A stretch of 64,000 bases of DNA from Tenacibaculum jejuense (GCF_900198195.1 NZ_LT899436.1:3996001-4060000), one strand, 5' to 3'; positions 54,711 through 63,827 are shown, counted from the stretch's first letter. Numbers and translations: made by a program. Notes: generated by a model from the sequence alone, not told the origin.

Positions 54711-54730
54711 AAATTAACATATGTTAATTT
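54711..54730. promoter_or_regulatory. Palindrome TTAACATATGTTAA (copy before small RNA 4)
   Basis: A 20-bp perfect palindrome extends the TTAACATATGTTAA core by AAA/TTT on the two sides, immediately upstream of the fourth unit. Confidence 0.6.
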
Positions 54731-54735
54731 CATCG

Positions 54736-54943
54736 ATACTTTAGTGCTGTTCATCTAAAATCTAAAAAGAAAAGAATAACTGTAGCCTATTTTTGAAACT
54801 ATAATAAGGGATTGTTTAAGTCTAGCACATTTTAATTATTTATTTGGGAGCTATTTTAGCATTTTTAAAAGTTAGACTTAAAGAATTGACATAACCTGAA
54901 CTTACTTAAAAAAATGGATAACAAATGGTTATCCATTTTTTTT
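54736..54943 (+). ncRNA. Candidate small RNA, copy 4 of a tandem family
   Basis: This is the most diverged copy. It keeps TATTTGGGAGCTAT (54841-54854) and ATTGACATA near 54887, and ends in a different stem, AAAATGGATAAC/GTTATCCATTTT (54911-54940). That stem has both an A-run and a T-run, so it also terminates the minus-strand gene ending at 54953. Confidence 0.65.
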
Positions 54944-54952
54944 GTTCTTAAT

Positions 54953-55504
54953 TTAAAACTTAGGATAGATTACTTTTTGTAGCGGAATATCAAACTCATT
55001 TAAATCTACAATTAAGTCTACTGGCTTAAAAAAGTTTAATCCAATTGTTTGCACATCATCTTTACAAGCACTTAAAAAGCGATCATAAAAACCTTTACCA
55101 TAACCAACTCTATATTTTTTTTCATCAGAAATTAACAACGGCACAAAAACTAAATCAATAGTTTTTACATTTATTTCTTTTGCTTTTTCTGGTTCTGGAA
55201 TTCCGTGTTCATTCACGTGTAAAACAGTATCTTTTTCAAAAAGATAGTGCGTTAATGTAGCATCAGTAAAATTACTTTTACTGATGATTATATTTTTTCC
55301 TTTACTCCTCAGGAAATCAATAATTGGATACGTGTTAATTTCTTTCTGTTTTTCTATTGGAAGAAATATGTGAATGTTTTGAACTGTAGAAAAATCGTAT
55401 TCAAATAGTTGTTTGTAAATATCTCTTTCAAGAATATCTATTGTTTCTTTAGATAATTCTTTTCTTTTCTCTTTATAGATTTTTCTTAATTCATTTTTGT
55501 TCAT
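54953..55504 (-). CDS. 5-formyltetrahydrofolate cyclo-ligase
   Basis: This 183-residue enzyme converts 5-formyl-THF to 5,10-methenyl-THF using ATP. It shows the N-terminal LRKIYKEKRKELS pattern and the C-terminal phosphate/ATP-binding motif YRVGYGKGFYDRFL (about residues 133-146). It lies 12 nt downstream of the hydroxyproline oxidoreductase gene on the same strand and may be read through from that operon. It uses the bidirectional hairpin of small RNA 4 as terminator. Confidence 0.93.
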   Translation of the reverse strand: MNKNELRKIYKEKRKELSKETIDILERDIYKQLFEYDFSTVQNIHIFLPIEKQKEINTYPIIDFLRSKGKNIIISKSNFTDATLTHYLFEKDTVLHVNEHGIPEPEKAKEINVKTIDLVFVPLLISDEKKYRVGYGKGFYDRFLSACKDDVQTIGLNFFKPVDLIVDLNEFDIPLQKVIYPKF

Positions 55505-55516
55505 ATTACAAAAATA

Positions 55517-56764
55517 CTAAGAAAATCGCTCGACATGAAAAGGGTTAATATTCATACTAGTTTTCTTATTATAGATAACTTCTGAAATTAATTTTCCTGT
55601 CGCCGGACCTAAACTCCACCCCATCATTGCATGACCTGTCCCTACTGTAACGTTACTAAAATTAGAGAGTTTTCCTATATATGGAAGACCATCGGGGGAA
55701 CATGGCCTTAAACCGCATTTAGCTGAAGTTTTATCATCTTCATTTATCTGAATCTCATTATAATAACTTTCAGCTGCGTTAGCAATAGCATTAACTCTTT
55801 TAGGATTAATCGTATGATTTATTCCTCCTAACTCCATAGTACCAGCAAAACGAGTAGCATTTTCCATTGGAGTAACAGCTACTTTTGCCTCTAATAATAT
55901 AGAAGGAATATTAATCTTAGTTGGTTTTGTTACATCTATTCTATATCCTTTTCCTGCTTGAACCGGAACATTAATCTGTAATTTTTTCAGTATCTGTTGA
56001 GACCAAGAACCACTAGCGATAACGACCTCATCAAATTTTATAAATTCATTTTTAGTTTTTAAACCTGAAACTACATTTGATTGAATTTCAAAATCTTCTA
56101 CTTCAGTATTCTCTTTAAAAACTACACCTTTATCTATTAGAAAATGCTTCATTTGCTGCATAAATTGATGCGGTGTCATATGAGCGTCAGACAAATAGTG
56201 TATTGCACCTTTAATTGTGCTATTCACCGTTGGCTCTATTTCTTGTAATAGTTTTCGAGAAAGATGCTCTACTTTTAAACCACAATCAATTGCTTTTTTC
56301 CCTACATTCCATTCTTGTTCACCAGCTTTATCAGTTTTATACAACATCAATAAGCCTTGATGTTTATAAAAGAAATTAAAATTTTCATCCAATTTCATTT
56401 CCTCGTAAAGCCTTATACTAAGCAAGTTAATATCTCTAATTACGGGTATTGAAGAGGCTACTTTTTGCGAAGTCGCTGATTTTTTGAATAACCAAGACCA
56501 TTGTAAAAAATCATAATTCAATCTTGGTTTTACATAAAATGGACTAGAAGAATTAAACATCCATTGAATTCCTTTGGTAATTATTCCTGGACTCGCTAAA
56601 GAAATAATATGACTCGGTGTAATTAACCCAGCATTTACATAAGAAGCCCCTGAAGTAAAATCTGATTTATCAATCACGATAATCTCAGCAGCTTCTTTTT
56701 GTAAATAATAGGCTGTACAAAGCCCAATTATTCCCCCTCCAATAATAACCACTCTTTTTTTCAT
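55517..56764 (-). CDS. FAD-dependent D-amino-acid (D-hydroxyproline) dehydrogenase
   Basis: This 415-residue DAO/DadA-type flavoenzyme has the N-terminal dinucleotide motif VVIIGGGIIGLCTAYYLQK and the C-terminal substrate/FAD region GLRPCSPDGLPYIGKLSNFSNVTVGTGHAMMGWSLGPATGKL. In its operon with hydroxyproline epimerase, a DapA-like deaminase and a semialdehyde dehydrogenase, the likely reaction is oxidation of cis-4-hydroxy-D-proline to 1-pyrroline-4-hydroxy-2-carboxylate. The gap to the epimerase gene is 1 nt. Confidence 0.88.
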   Translation of the reverse strand: MKKRVVIIGGGIIGLCTAYYLQKEAAEIIVIDKSDFTSGASYVNAGLITPSHIISLASPGIITKGIQWMFNSSSPFYVKPRLNYDFLQWSWLFKKSATSQKVASSIPVIRDINLLSIRLYEEMKLDENFNFFYKHQGLLMLYKTDKAGEQEWNVGKKAIDCGLKVEHLSRKLLQEIEPTVNSTIKGAIHYLSDAHMTPHQFMQQMKHFLIDKGVVFKENTEVEDFEIQSNVVSGLKTKNEFIKFDEVVIASGSWSQQILKKLQINVPVQAGKGYRIDVTKPTKINIPSILLEAKVAVTPMENATRFAGTMELGGINHTINPKRVNAIANAAESYYNEIQINEDDKTSAKCGLRPCSPDGLPYIGKLSNFSNVTVGTGHAMMGWSLGPATGKLISEVIYNKKTSMNINPFHVERFS

Positions 56765-56765
56765 C

Positions 56766-57773
56766 TTATATTACTTGAAATCCGTGTGCATAAGGATCAT
56801 CTTCATCATCAATTATGATCGTATTGTAACCATATATTTTTGCCCATCCTTGTACACTTGGTATAATTGCTTTTTTATTATTTATTATAGTTTCTTGCTC
56901 TACTCTACCGACAAATTTGCTACCTATAAAACTCTCATGAATAAAATCTTCTCTAATCTTTAATTTTCCTTTAGCATATAATTGTGCCATTCTTGCTGAT
57001 GTTCCTGTGCCACAAGGACTTCTATCAATAGCTTTATCACCATAAAAAACAGCATTTCTACCAGAAGAACTTTTATCTAAAGGATCACCAGTCCACAACA
57101 TATGAGATACATCTCTGATAGTATCATCTTTTGGATGCACAAAATAATTCGGGTATTTTTTATTGATACGGTCACGTAATATTTGAGAATACTGTATGAT
57201 TTTAGATGCGGTAAAATCTTGTATTCCTGAAAAGTTCTTTTGCGGATCAATAATTGCATAAAAATTTCCTCCATAAGCTACATCAAAAGTTAACTCTCCC
57301 AACTCTGGACAATCAATTGTTAAATCTTCTGCTGCTAGGTAACTTTTTACGTTTTTTAGTTTTACCCACTCTACTTTTCCGTTATTTTCTTTGTATGCGA
57401 TTTCTACTAAACCAGCAGGAGCTTCCATTTTAATAACTCCTTTTGTTTTAGGCTGAATTAAACCTTCTTCAATCGCTATTGTAATTGTTCCAATAGTTCC
57501 ATGACCACACATTGGTAAACAACCAGAGGTTTCTATAAATAAAATTCCAAAGTCATTTTCTGGATTTTGAGGCGGATATAAAATTGAACCACTCATCATA
57601 TCGTGCCCACGAGGTTCAAACATTAATCCTTTACGAATCCAATCGTATTCACGGAGAAAATGTTGTCGTTTTTCACTCATTGAGTTACCAATAAGTGTTG
57701 GACCGCCTTCTTTTACAACACGAACAGGATTTCCGCATGTATGTCCATCAATACATGTAAAAACGCTTCTCAT
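56766..57773 (-). CDS. 4-hydroxyproline 2-epimerase (proline racemase family)
   Basis: This 335-residue enzyme has both catalytic cysteines of the proline racemase fold, in ETSGCLPMCGHGTIG (the Cys before GHG, about residue 90) and in DRSPCGTGTSARMAQ (about residue 255). Having both Cys argues for an epimerase or racemase rather than the 3-hydroxyproline dehydratase, in which one is replaced. The N-terminal IDGHTCGNPVRVV is typical of hydroxyproline epimerases. It converts trans-4-hydroxy-L-proline to cis-4-hydroxy-D-proline, the first step of the pathway. Confidence 0.92.
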   Translation of the reverse strand: MRSVFTCIDGHTCGNPVRVVKEGGPTLIGNSMSEKRQHFLREYDWIRKGLMFEPRGHDMMSGSILYPPQNPENDFGILFIETSGCLPMCGHGTIGTITIAIEEGLIQPKTKGVIKMEAPAGLVEIAYKENNGKVEWVKLKNVKSYLAAEDLTIDCPELGELTFDVAYGGNFYAIIDPQKNFSGIQDFTASKIIQYSQILRDRINKKYPNYFVHPKDDTIRDVSHMLWTGDPLDKSSSGRNAVFYGDKAIDRSPCGTGTSARMAQLYAKGKLKIREDFIHESFIGSKFVGRVEQETIINNKKAIIPSVQGWAKIYGYNTIIIDDEDDPYAHGFQVI

Positions 57774-57777
57774 TTGA

Positions 57778-59355
57778 TTAAACTTGGTTTGTTTGTCCGT
57801 TTACTATTCGTGAAATTCCTAATGGATTTTCATCTTTTAATTCGTCTGGTAATAACTCATTTGGCCAATTTTGATAACTAAATGGACGAACCCAACGTTT
57901 TATAGAATTCACACCAACTGCGGTAAAACGACTATCTGTAGAAGCAGGATACGGCCCGCCATGTACCATCGAAGGACATACTTCAACTCCAGTTGGAACT
58001 CCATTAAAAATTAATCGTCCTACTCTGTTTTGCATTTTCGCAACTAACTCAGAATAGTTCGAAATTTCATTGTCATCTGAAATGATAGTTCCTGTTAGCT
58101 GTCCTTCTAAACTTGAAATAATCTCCTCTAACTGTTCCAAATTTTCACATTGAACTACAATTGAAAATGGACCAAAAACTTCGTGATGTAACGTTGAATT
58201 TTCTAGAAACGTTTTTCCGGAAACGGTTGCAACTAGTTGAGAAGCATAATTCGTTTGAATCTCTTCATCTAAATTAGCCACAATCGTTACATCGTTTTGA
58301 TTCATCGCTTGTTGCTTTCCTTTCTCGTAAGCTCCATGAATGTTTGGATGTAACATACAAGAAGGATTTATTTCTTTAATTTTTGATCCTAATTCTTCAA
58401 TAAAACCAGACAATTCCTCTCCCGCAATTCCTAAAATCAAACCAGGATTTGTACAAAATTGTCCTGTTCCTAATGTTATAGATCCTGCATATGTATTTGC
58501 TATTTCATTCCTTCTATTTTCTAATGCTTTTGGTAATAAAACCACTGGATTTATACTTCCCATTTCTGCAAAAACAGGAATTGGTTCTTCTCGTTTAGCT
58601 GCAATATCTAGTAAAGCTCTTCCTCCTTTAATACTTCCAGTAAATCCAACTGCTTTTATTTTTGGATGACTCACTAATTGTTGTCCCGCTGAATAATCTT
58701 TCGCATTAATATTTGAAAAAACTCCATTTGGCATTCCTGTTTTTTCAGCAGCTTTCACAATTGCAGTTGCAATTAACTCTCCTGTTCCTGCATGCATTGG
58801 ATGTGATTTTACAATTACTGGGCAACCGGAAGCTAAAGCTGCTGCTGTATCTCCACCGGCTGTAGAATACGCTAATGGAAAATTACTTGCTCCGAAAACC
58901 ACAACAGGACCAAGTGGAATACTCATTTTTCTTAAATCTGGTTTCGGTGCTGGAGTTCTATCTGGAATTCCAGTATCTATAGAAGCTTCTACCCAAGAAC
59001 CTTCTTCTACTAAATCTGCAAAAGAGCGTAATTGAAAAACTGTTCTTCCTCTTTCACCAATAGCTCTTCCTGTAGGTAAACCTGTCTCAGAACAATATGT
59101 GTTTATTAAATCGCCTCCTAAGCTTTCTATCTCGTCAGCAATTGTTCTTAAAAACTCAGCTTTTTGTTTTCCAGAATAATTTTTATAACTATGAAAAGCT
59201 TCTTCTGCTTTATCTACAGCTTGATTTATCTCTTCCTCAGTCGCCTGAAAATATTCAAACTCGTTTTCTTTATTTAATTCTGGATTTATGGTTTTAAATC
59301 TAACAGTTCCTAAAGAAGACAATTGATTTCCTATATGATTTTTTCCAGTAATCAT
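57778..59355 (-). CDS. 2,5-dioxovalerate (alpha-ketoglutarate semialdehyde) dehydrogenase
   Basis: I choose the ATG at 59355 (MITGKNHIGNQ), 4 nt after the stop of the preceding gene; the longer frame would overlap that gene by 86 nt. The 525-residue aldehyde dehydrogenase has its catalytic Cys in LGTGQFCTNPGL and its Glu in PVFAEMGSINPV, with the cofactor loop VGFTGSIKGGRAL. It oxidises alpha-ketoglutarate semialdehyde to 2-oxoglutarate with NAD(P)+, the last step of hydroxyproline breakdown. Confidence 0.92.
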   Translation of the reverse strand: MITGKNHIGNQLSSLGTVRFKTINPELNKENEFEYFQATEEEINQAVDKAEEAFHSYKNYSGKQKAEFLRTIADEIESLGGDLINTYCSETGLPTGRAIGERGRTVFQLRSFADLVEEGSWVEASIDTGIPDRTPAPKPDLRKMSIPLGPVVVFGASNFPLAYSTAGGDTAAALASGCPVIVKSHPMHAGTGELIATAIVKAAEKTGMPNGVFSNINAKDYSAGQQLVSHPKIKAVGFTGSIKGGRALLDIAAKREEPIPVFAEMGSINPVVLLPKALENRRNEIANTYAGSITLGTGQFCTNPGLILGIAGEELSGFIEELGSKIKEINPSCMLHPNIHGAYEKGKQQAMNQNDVTIVANLDEEIQTNYASQLVATVSGKTFLENSTLHHEVFGPFSIVVQCENLEQLEEIISSLEGQLTGTIISDDNEISNYSELVAKMQNRVGRLIFNGVPTGVEVCPSMVHGGPYPASTDSRFTAVGVNSIKRWVRPFSYQNWPNELLPDELKDENPLGISRIVNGQTNQV

Positions 59356-59359
59356 GGTT

Positions 59360-60274
59360 TTATAAACTTTTATAATTTGGTAGTGATGGCCTGTTTTTAA
59401 GTCCTTCTTCAATAATTTGAAGTACTTTACTTCGCTCCTCTCCAATTAACGGTAATCGAGGTGCTCTTACATTTTCAGTTCCTATTCCTGTAGCAACTTC
59501 TGCCAATTTAATATTCTGAACTAATTTAGAATTTATATCTAATTCTAACAATGGTAAAAACCATCTATAAATCTCGATAGCTTCTTGTATTTTCCCTGCT
59601 TTTTGTAACTCATATATAGCTACAGTTTCCTTAGGAAAAGCACAAACCAAACCAGCAATCCAACCGTCAGCTCCCATTAACAAACTTTCTAAAGCTAGTG
59701 TATCTACACCTGTCATTATTTTTAATCGATCACCAAAAGCATTTTTAATTCTAGTAACATTTGATATATCTCGAGTAGATTCTTTAACCGCTTCAATATT
59801 ATCACAAGACAACAATTCTTCAAACATATTTAAAGTAACTTCTATACCATAATCAACTGGATTATTATACACCATAATTGGCAATGAAGTATTATCGGCT
59901 ACTGCTTTAAAATATGCAACAGTTTCCTTTCCGTCTGCTTTATAACGCATTGGTGGCAACATCATTAATCCTTTGGCTCCGTCTTGTTCTGCTTTTTTTG
60001 CTGCTGCAATAGCAGATTTTGTAGTTTGCGCTGCTATATTAATTAAAACAGGAACATTGTCGTTTACTATGTTTACTGTTGTTTGTGTAAGTTCACTTTT
60101 TTCTTCATTAGATAAAGTACTGGCTTCTCCTAAAGTTCCACCTAAAACAATTCCATGTACTCCAGCATCTAGCTGAGCATTTATATTTAATTCGAACGTT
60201 TTAAGATCTAATTGATCATCTGATGTGAATTTAGTCGTTACGGCAGGCATAACTCCTCTCCATTCTATTGCCAT
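59360..60274 (-). CDS. DapA-family 1-pyrroline-4-hydroxy-2-carboxylate deaminase
   Basis: This 304-residue class I aldolase-fold protein has the Schiff-base Lys in NIEAVKESTRDIS (about residue 165) and the Tyr of the relay in IMVYNNPVDYG (about 138). The substrate GxxGE motif is present as GGTLGEAST. In this operon the expected reaction is deamination and ring opening of 1-pyrroline-4-hydroxy-2-carboxylate to alpha-ketoglutarate semialdehyde. Lysine-pathway DapA is unlikely given the neighbours. It is the first gene of the operon and is preceded by promoter-like elements. Confidence 0.9.
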   Translation of the reverse strand: MAIEWRGVMPAVTTKFTSDDQLDLKTFELNINAQLDAGVHGIVLGGTLGEASTLSNEEKSELTQTTVNIVNDNVPVLINIAAQTTKSAIAAAKKAEQDGAKGLMMLPPMRYKADGKETVAYFKAVADNTSLPIMVYNNPVDYGIEVTLNMFEELLSCDNIEAVKESTRDISNVTRIKNAFGDRLKIMTGVDTLALESLLMGADGWIAGLVCAFPKETVAIYELQKAGKIQEAIEIYRWFLPLLELDINSKLVQNIKLAEVATGIGTENVRAPRLPLIGEERSKVLQIIEEGLKNRPSLPNYKSL

Positions 60275-60295
60275 GATAATTTATATTTTTTATGA

Positions 60296-60337
60296 CAAAA
60301 TTATTGGAGACGTATACATTTAAAAACATCAAAATTA
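60296..60337 (-). promoter_or_regulatory. Promoter elements of the hydroxyproline operon
   Basis: Two copies of TAATTTTG on the minus strand (60296-60303 and 60330-60337) match the TAnnTTTG -7 consensus. The proximal one lies 22 nt before the start at 60274. The region is shared with the divergent AraC gene. Confidence 0.55.
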
Positions 60338-60424
60338 CTCAAAACTAATACTATATTAATCATTTATAAATGATACTGATTAAAATACATTAATTTTATA
60401 TTTAATTGTACATAGCAAACTATC

Positions 60425-61264
60425 ATGAAAGCATTACCATTTAAGATTCCGAAACCCAAAAATCTGGGGTTAATTTACCAAGAAGACAAAGGAATCTTTT
60501 ATGATAAATTTCATCAACATGAAGAGATTCAAATCTCTTATATTGTAAGTGGAAAGGGAACTTTAGTTGTTGGAGACACTATTCATCAATATTACACCAA
60601 CGATCTATTTATTATAGGAAGTAATTTACCTCATCTTTTCAAAAGTGATTTAGAGACTTCTGAGAATTCTTTTATGATATCTTTATTTTTTACAGAACAA
60701 TCTTTTGGGCAAGATTTTTTTGCTTTAGATGATTTTAAATCTTTAGAAAACGTATTAAAAAAAACTGTAAATGGTTTTAAAATTGGCACTCCAAATACAG
60801 TTATATCTCAACATTTTCATGCTTTGAAAAATAGTTCTGACTTAGAGCGTTTTATTATTTTTCTTAAGCTATTACAAGAGTTTAACAATATAAATACTGA
60901 ATCACTTTCAAAGTTTATTTACCCTAAGAAATATACTGAAAATCATGGTAGAAGAATGCAAATTATTATGAACTACACTATGAATAATTTTAATTCTGAA
61001 ATTGATTTAAATAGTATTGCTGAAAAAGCAAACATGACTAAAAACGCTTTCTGCAACTACTTTAAAAAACGAACTAATAAAACCTATTTTACTTTTTTAA
61101 ATGAGCTTCGTGTAGAAAATGCTTGTAAATTACTTTTAGAAAATAAAGAAACTGCAATTAATGAAATTGCATATCAATCAGGATATAGCAGTTTATCTAA
61201 TTTTAATCGAAAATTTTTAGCAGTAAAAAAAATGACTCCTTCTCAATATCGAAAAAATCATTAA
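60425..61264 (+). CDS. AraC-family regulator of the hydroxyproline operon
   Basis: This 279-residue regulator has an N-terminal cupin sensor domain (about 15-110, with FHQHEEIQISYIVSGKGTLVVGD) and a C-terminal AraC double helix-turn-helix (about 180-278, IAEKANMTKNAFCNYFKKRTNKTYFTFLNELRVENA ... SGYSSLSNFNRKFLAVKKMTPSQYRK). It is divergent from the hydroxyproline genes across 150 nt, so it very likely senses a pathway compound and controls that operon. The ligand is inferred from context. It overlaps the convergent YjbR gene by 4 bp. Confidence 0.92.
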   Translation: MKALPFKIPKPKNLGLIYQEDKGIFYDKFHQHEEIQISYIVSGKGTLVVGDTIHQYYTNDLFIIGSNLPHLFKSDLETSENSFMISLFFTEQSFGQDFFALDDFKSLENVLKKTVNGFKIGTPNTVISQHFHALKNSSDLERFIIFLKLLQEFNNINTESLSKFIYPKKYTENHGRRMQIIMNYTMNNFNSEIDLNSIAEKANMTKNAFCNYFKKRTNKTYFTFLNELRVENACKLLLENKETAINEIAYQSGYSSLSNFNRKFLAVKKMTPSQYRKNH

Positions 61265-61626
61265 AGATTTTTTAATTCTTCTTTTAACTTTTTTGTTAAT
61301 CCTTTCACTACCAAATCATAAGAATGATCTATTAACTCAAAGACTAACTCATCTGGAACATCTTGATTGATAGTTATTGTATTCCAATGTTTTTTGTTCA
61401 TATGAAATCCTGGATTAATTCCTTCATATTCGCCTCTAAGTTCTTCAGATTTTTCAGGATCACATTTTAAATTTATTTTCTCTTCCCCTTTTTCCCAGTG
61501 ATTTAAACCAACCAAAGCAAACATCTTTCCCATTACTTTAAATACTAAAGTAACATCATCGAAAGGAAAATTTTCTGTAATTCCTTTCTTACGAATACAA
61601 TATTCTCTAAGTTGTTCTATATGCAT
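61261..61626 (-). CDS. MmcQ/YjbR family protein
   Basis: This 121-residue protein has the MmcQ/YjbR fold, which resembles a CyaY-like double-wing DNA-binding module: FPFDDVTLVFKVMGKMFAL, NLKCDPEKSEELR and the conserved HMNKKHWNTI motif. The function is unknown. Its ATG overlaps the stop of the upstream DUF4230 gene by one base (TAATG). Confidence 0.9.
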   Translation of the reverse strand: MHIEQLREYCIRKKGITENFPFDDVTLVFKVMGKMFALVGLNHWEKGEEKINLKCDPEKSEELRGEYEGINPGFHMNKKHWNTITINQDVPDELVFELIDHSYDLVVKGLTKKLKEELKNL

Positions 61627-62237
61627 TATTCTAATAATTTCATGTTTCCACTTGGTAGTTCAAGTGCCGAATAATCTAACTTCCATCCAATGGCTTCAAT
61701 CAAATTTTTCATCAAAGCAATAGCTTCTATAGCCTCATGATTTGCAGCTTGCATCAAATTACTATTTGGTATTTTTTGAAGTACGTGTTCTTTTGCTGCT
61801 TGATTAACTTTTGTTAAATCTTCTGAATTAAATTTATTTAAAAAACCATCTTGTATATCGTAAAAACGAATATTAGGTTCTACAGATAACACTTCTGGTT
61901 GAGGAAAATCAGATAATTTAATTGTTTTATTCTTTGTGTCAGCTTCCATTTTAATCTTTCTAAAATCGAAACCAATATGTGTTTTTGCATTAATTAGGAT
62001 AATTGCTTTTTTCTTACTAGAAATTAATCCTAAAAATTTACCCTGTGTATCTTCATGATGATAAATCTCTGCAAAATCGCCTTCAACAGTAATTAATTTC
62101 GTAACCTTTTTTATCTTATCTAATAAAATTACAGACTGACTTTCTGTTAAGTTTCTCTTTTTCACGTGAGAAAACTTTTGAAAAATAAAATAAGAAACAA
62201 TAGCTCCTAAAGCCAATCCAAAAAATAATAATTCCAT
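61626..62237 (-). CDS. DUF4230 family membrane-anchored protein
   Basis: This 203-residue protein has one N-terminal transmembrane helix (3-20) and a beta-rich region (about 45-125, including GDFAEIYHHEDTQGKFLGLISSKKKAIILINAKTHIGFDFRKI), typical of DUF4230. The C-terminus is helical. The function is unknown. It is translationally coupled to the YjbR gene. Confidence 0.82.
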   Translation of the reverse strand: MELLFFGLALGAIVSYFIFQKFSHVKKRNLTESQSVILLDKIKKVTKLITVEGDFAEIYHHEDTQGKFLGLISSKKKAIILINAKTHIGFDFRKIKMEADTKNKTIKLSDFPQPEVLSVEPNIRFYDIQDGFLNKFNSEDLTKVNQAAKEHVLQKIPNSNLMQAANHEAIEAIALMKNLIEAIGWKLDYSALELPSGNMKLLE

Positions 62238-62406
62238 AAATACGAAATTACACTTTTAAATAAATAGTCACTGAATTAAAATCGAATTTACTCTAAAATA
62301 CTACAAATAAAAACTCAATATAGACAAACTATTGACTTGCAAACTAGATTTAAAATCAACTTCTTATCTTTAAATCGAACTATATAAGAACTAAAATTTT
62401 ATTACT

Positions 62407-63141
62407 ATGTTTCAATCTTTTATAATTGTAGCAGTGCTTTGTGTTGGATCTTTTTTCTATTACAAGTATATGATGCAAAAAACAAAAGCTGTTGCAGCTG
62501 ATTTTGATGAAAATGAAGTTAAAAACAACCTTCAAAAATACATGGATATTTTAACTGAAAACCAACTAGATTATTTAAAAGTTTGGTTAAAAGACAAACC
62601 AATTCATTCTTTTACAGATGCTAGCATTGCAATTTCTACTAAAGACAAGGCTAAAAATGCAGCAGTAGACGCAGCTAAAAGTGTAGCTTGGGCTGTTGTT
62701 GGTGTAAAGGCAAAATACAGAAGAGTTGAGACTGCAGCACACCTAGTATTTAGTGATAACGAATTACATTTTTTAGCAGCTAATGTTGATGGCGATTTAG
62801 AAACTCATATCACTTTCACAGAAACACAACTGGCAAATGCTAAAATAGAATACAAAGGACCTAAAAAAGGAGTGGATTTGGCTAGTGGTGTTACTGATTT
62901 TATAAGCGCGAAATTGAACAAGGAAGAAAACATGATTAATGTTTTTGCTATTACTTTTAAAGATAGAAAAGACAATTTGATAATTCAAGCACATGATAAA
63001 GTTATGTTACCTTATGAAATGGGTGATAGTAGCTACACAAAAAATACAATGATTGCTAATGTGATTTCAAAAAGTTTCTTTCAAACGTTAGGCGAAAAAT
63101 ATCCAAACTTAACTGCATCTAAAGTTAAAATGGTGTCTTAA
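62407..63141 (+). CDS. Membrane-anchored protein, unknown function
   Basis: This 244-residue protein has an N-terminal transmembrane segment (3-20) and a cytoplasmic or periplasmic domain with an alternating beta pattern (about 95-210, ETAAHLVFSDNELHFLAANVDGDLETHITFTETQLANAKIEYKG). This pattern suggests a PH-like or bPH fold. I do not recognise a named family. The gene stands alone between short intergenic regions and ends before a hairpin. Confidence 0.75.
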   Translation: MFQSFIIVAVLCVGSFFYYKYMMQKTKAVAADFDENEVKNNLQKYMDILTENQLDYLKVWLKDKPIHSFTDASIAISTKDKAKNAAVDAAKSVAWAVVGVKAKYRRVETAAHLVFSDNELHFLAANVDGDLETHITFTETQLANAKIEYKGPKKGVDLASGVTDFISAKLNKEENMINVFAITFKDRKDNLIIQAHDKVMLPYEMGDSSYTKNTMIANVISKSFFQTLGEKYPNLTASKVKMVS

Positions 63142-63151
63142 ATAATCTAAA

Positions 63152-63182
63152 AAGGCTAGTTACTTTTCTTTAACTAGCCTTT
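63152..63182 (+). terminator. Terminator-like hairpin
   Basis: A perfect 11-bp stem AAGGCTAGTTA/TAACTAGCCTT (63152-63162 with 63171-63181) follows the gene ending at 63141. The T-run is short, so termination may be partial. Confidence 0.65.
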
Positions 63183-63196
63183 ACAATTACTATTAC

Positions 63197-63679
63197 ATGA
63201 AAAAGATATTATTACTTATTCTAATTACGCTATACTTCAACCAAAATCTTACTGCTCAAATAGCAAAAGATTATTGGAGTGGTATTTATAAATTAGAAGC
63301 TTATGGAAAAAAGACAGACAGTATTCATCCTAAACAGTTTTATACTATTGAAAAAGTAAAATTGCCTTACAATAAAGAAGATGATTTGGTAGGTAAATCC
63401 AACACATTTCGTTGGGTTATGAAGAATATTCATAATAAAGAAGATAAAAAGATCTTACGCCCTTTTATAGTTACAGAAGATAAAAACGAATACAAACAGT
63501 TTGAATGGGAAATCTTACACAAAAAAAACAAAATAAAGTGTTTAGATGGAGGAAATTTATTTATCTGTAAAACTACTCCCAAAAAACTAATTACTGTGGG
63601 TAATGACACTATTCAAACTAACTCAGGCACATTTGGAGTTCTTCTACATTATGGCGTATTTGAACTATATAAACAATAA
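63197..63679 (+). CDS. Small secreted protein, unknown function
   Basis: This 160-residue protein has a signal peptide (MKKILLLILITLYFNQNLTAQ). It is Lys-rich with two Cys (ILHKKNKIKCLDGGNLFIC) and has no recognisable domain. Its ATG follows the hairpin of the preceding gene by 15 nt. Confidence 0.7.
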   Translation: MKKILLLILITLYFNQNLTAQIAKDYWSGIYKLEAYGKKTDSIHPKQFYTIEKVKLPYNKEDDLVGKSNTFRWVMKNIHNKEDKKILRPFIVTEDKNEYKQFEWEILHKKNKIKCLDGGNLFICKTTPKKLITVGNDTIQTNSGTFGVLLHYGVFELYKQ

Positions 63680-63827
63680 ACCTCTTTGTGATAACTAGCG
63701 GAGATATTGATATCTTTATTTCAATCATAGTAAATTATAAAAAACACCTTACCTCTTAATTTCTACAAAATATTTAAGTAGTTTTAAAATCAAATTCGCC
63801 AAATATTTTAAAAAACTACAATTAAGT

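Noticed and set aside
53845-54945. CRISPR-like array downstream of rho
   Set aside because: The repeat period is 250-300 nt with diverged long units, not 25-40 nt exact repeats. There are no cas genes.
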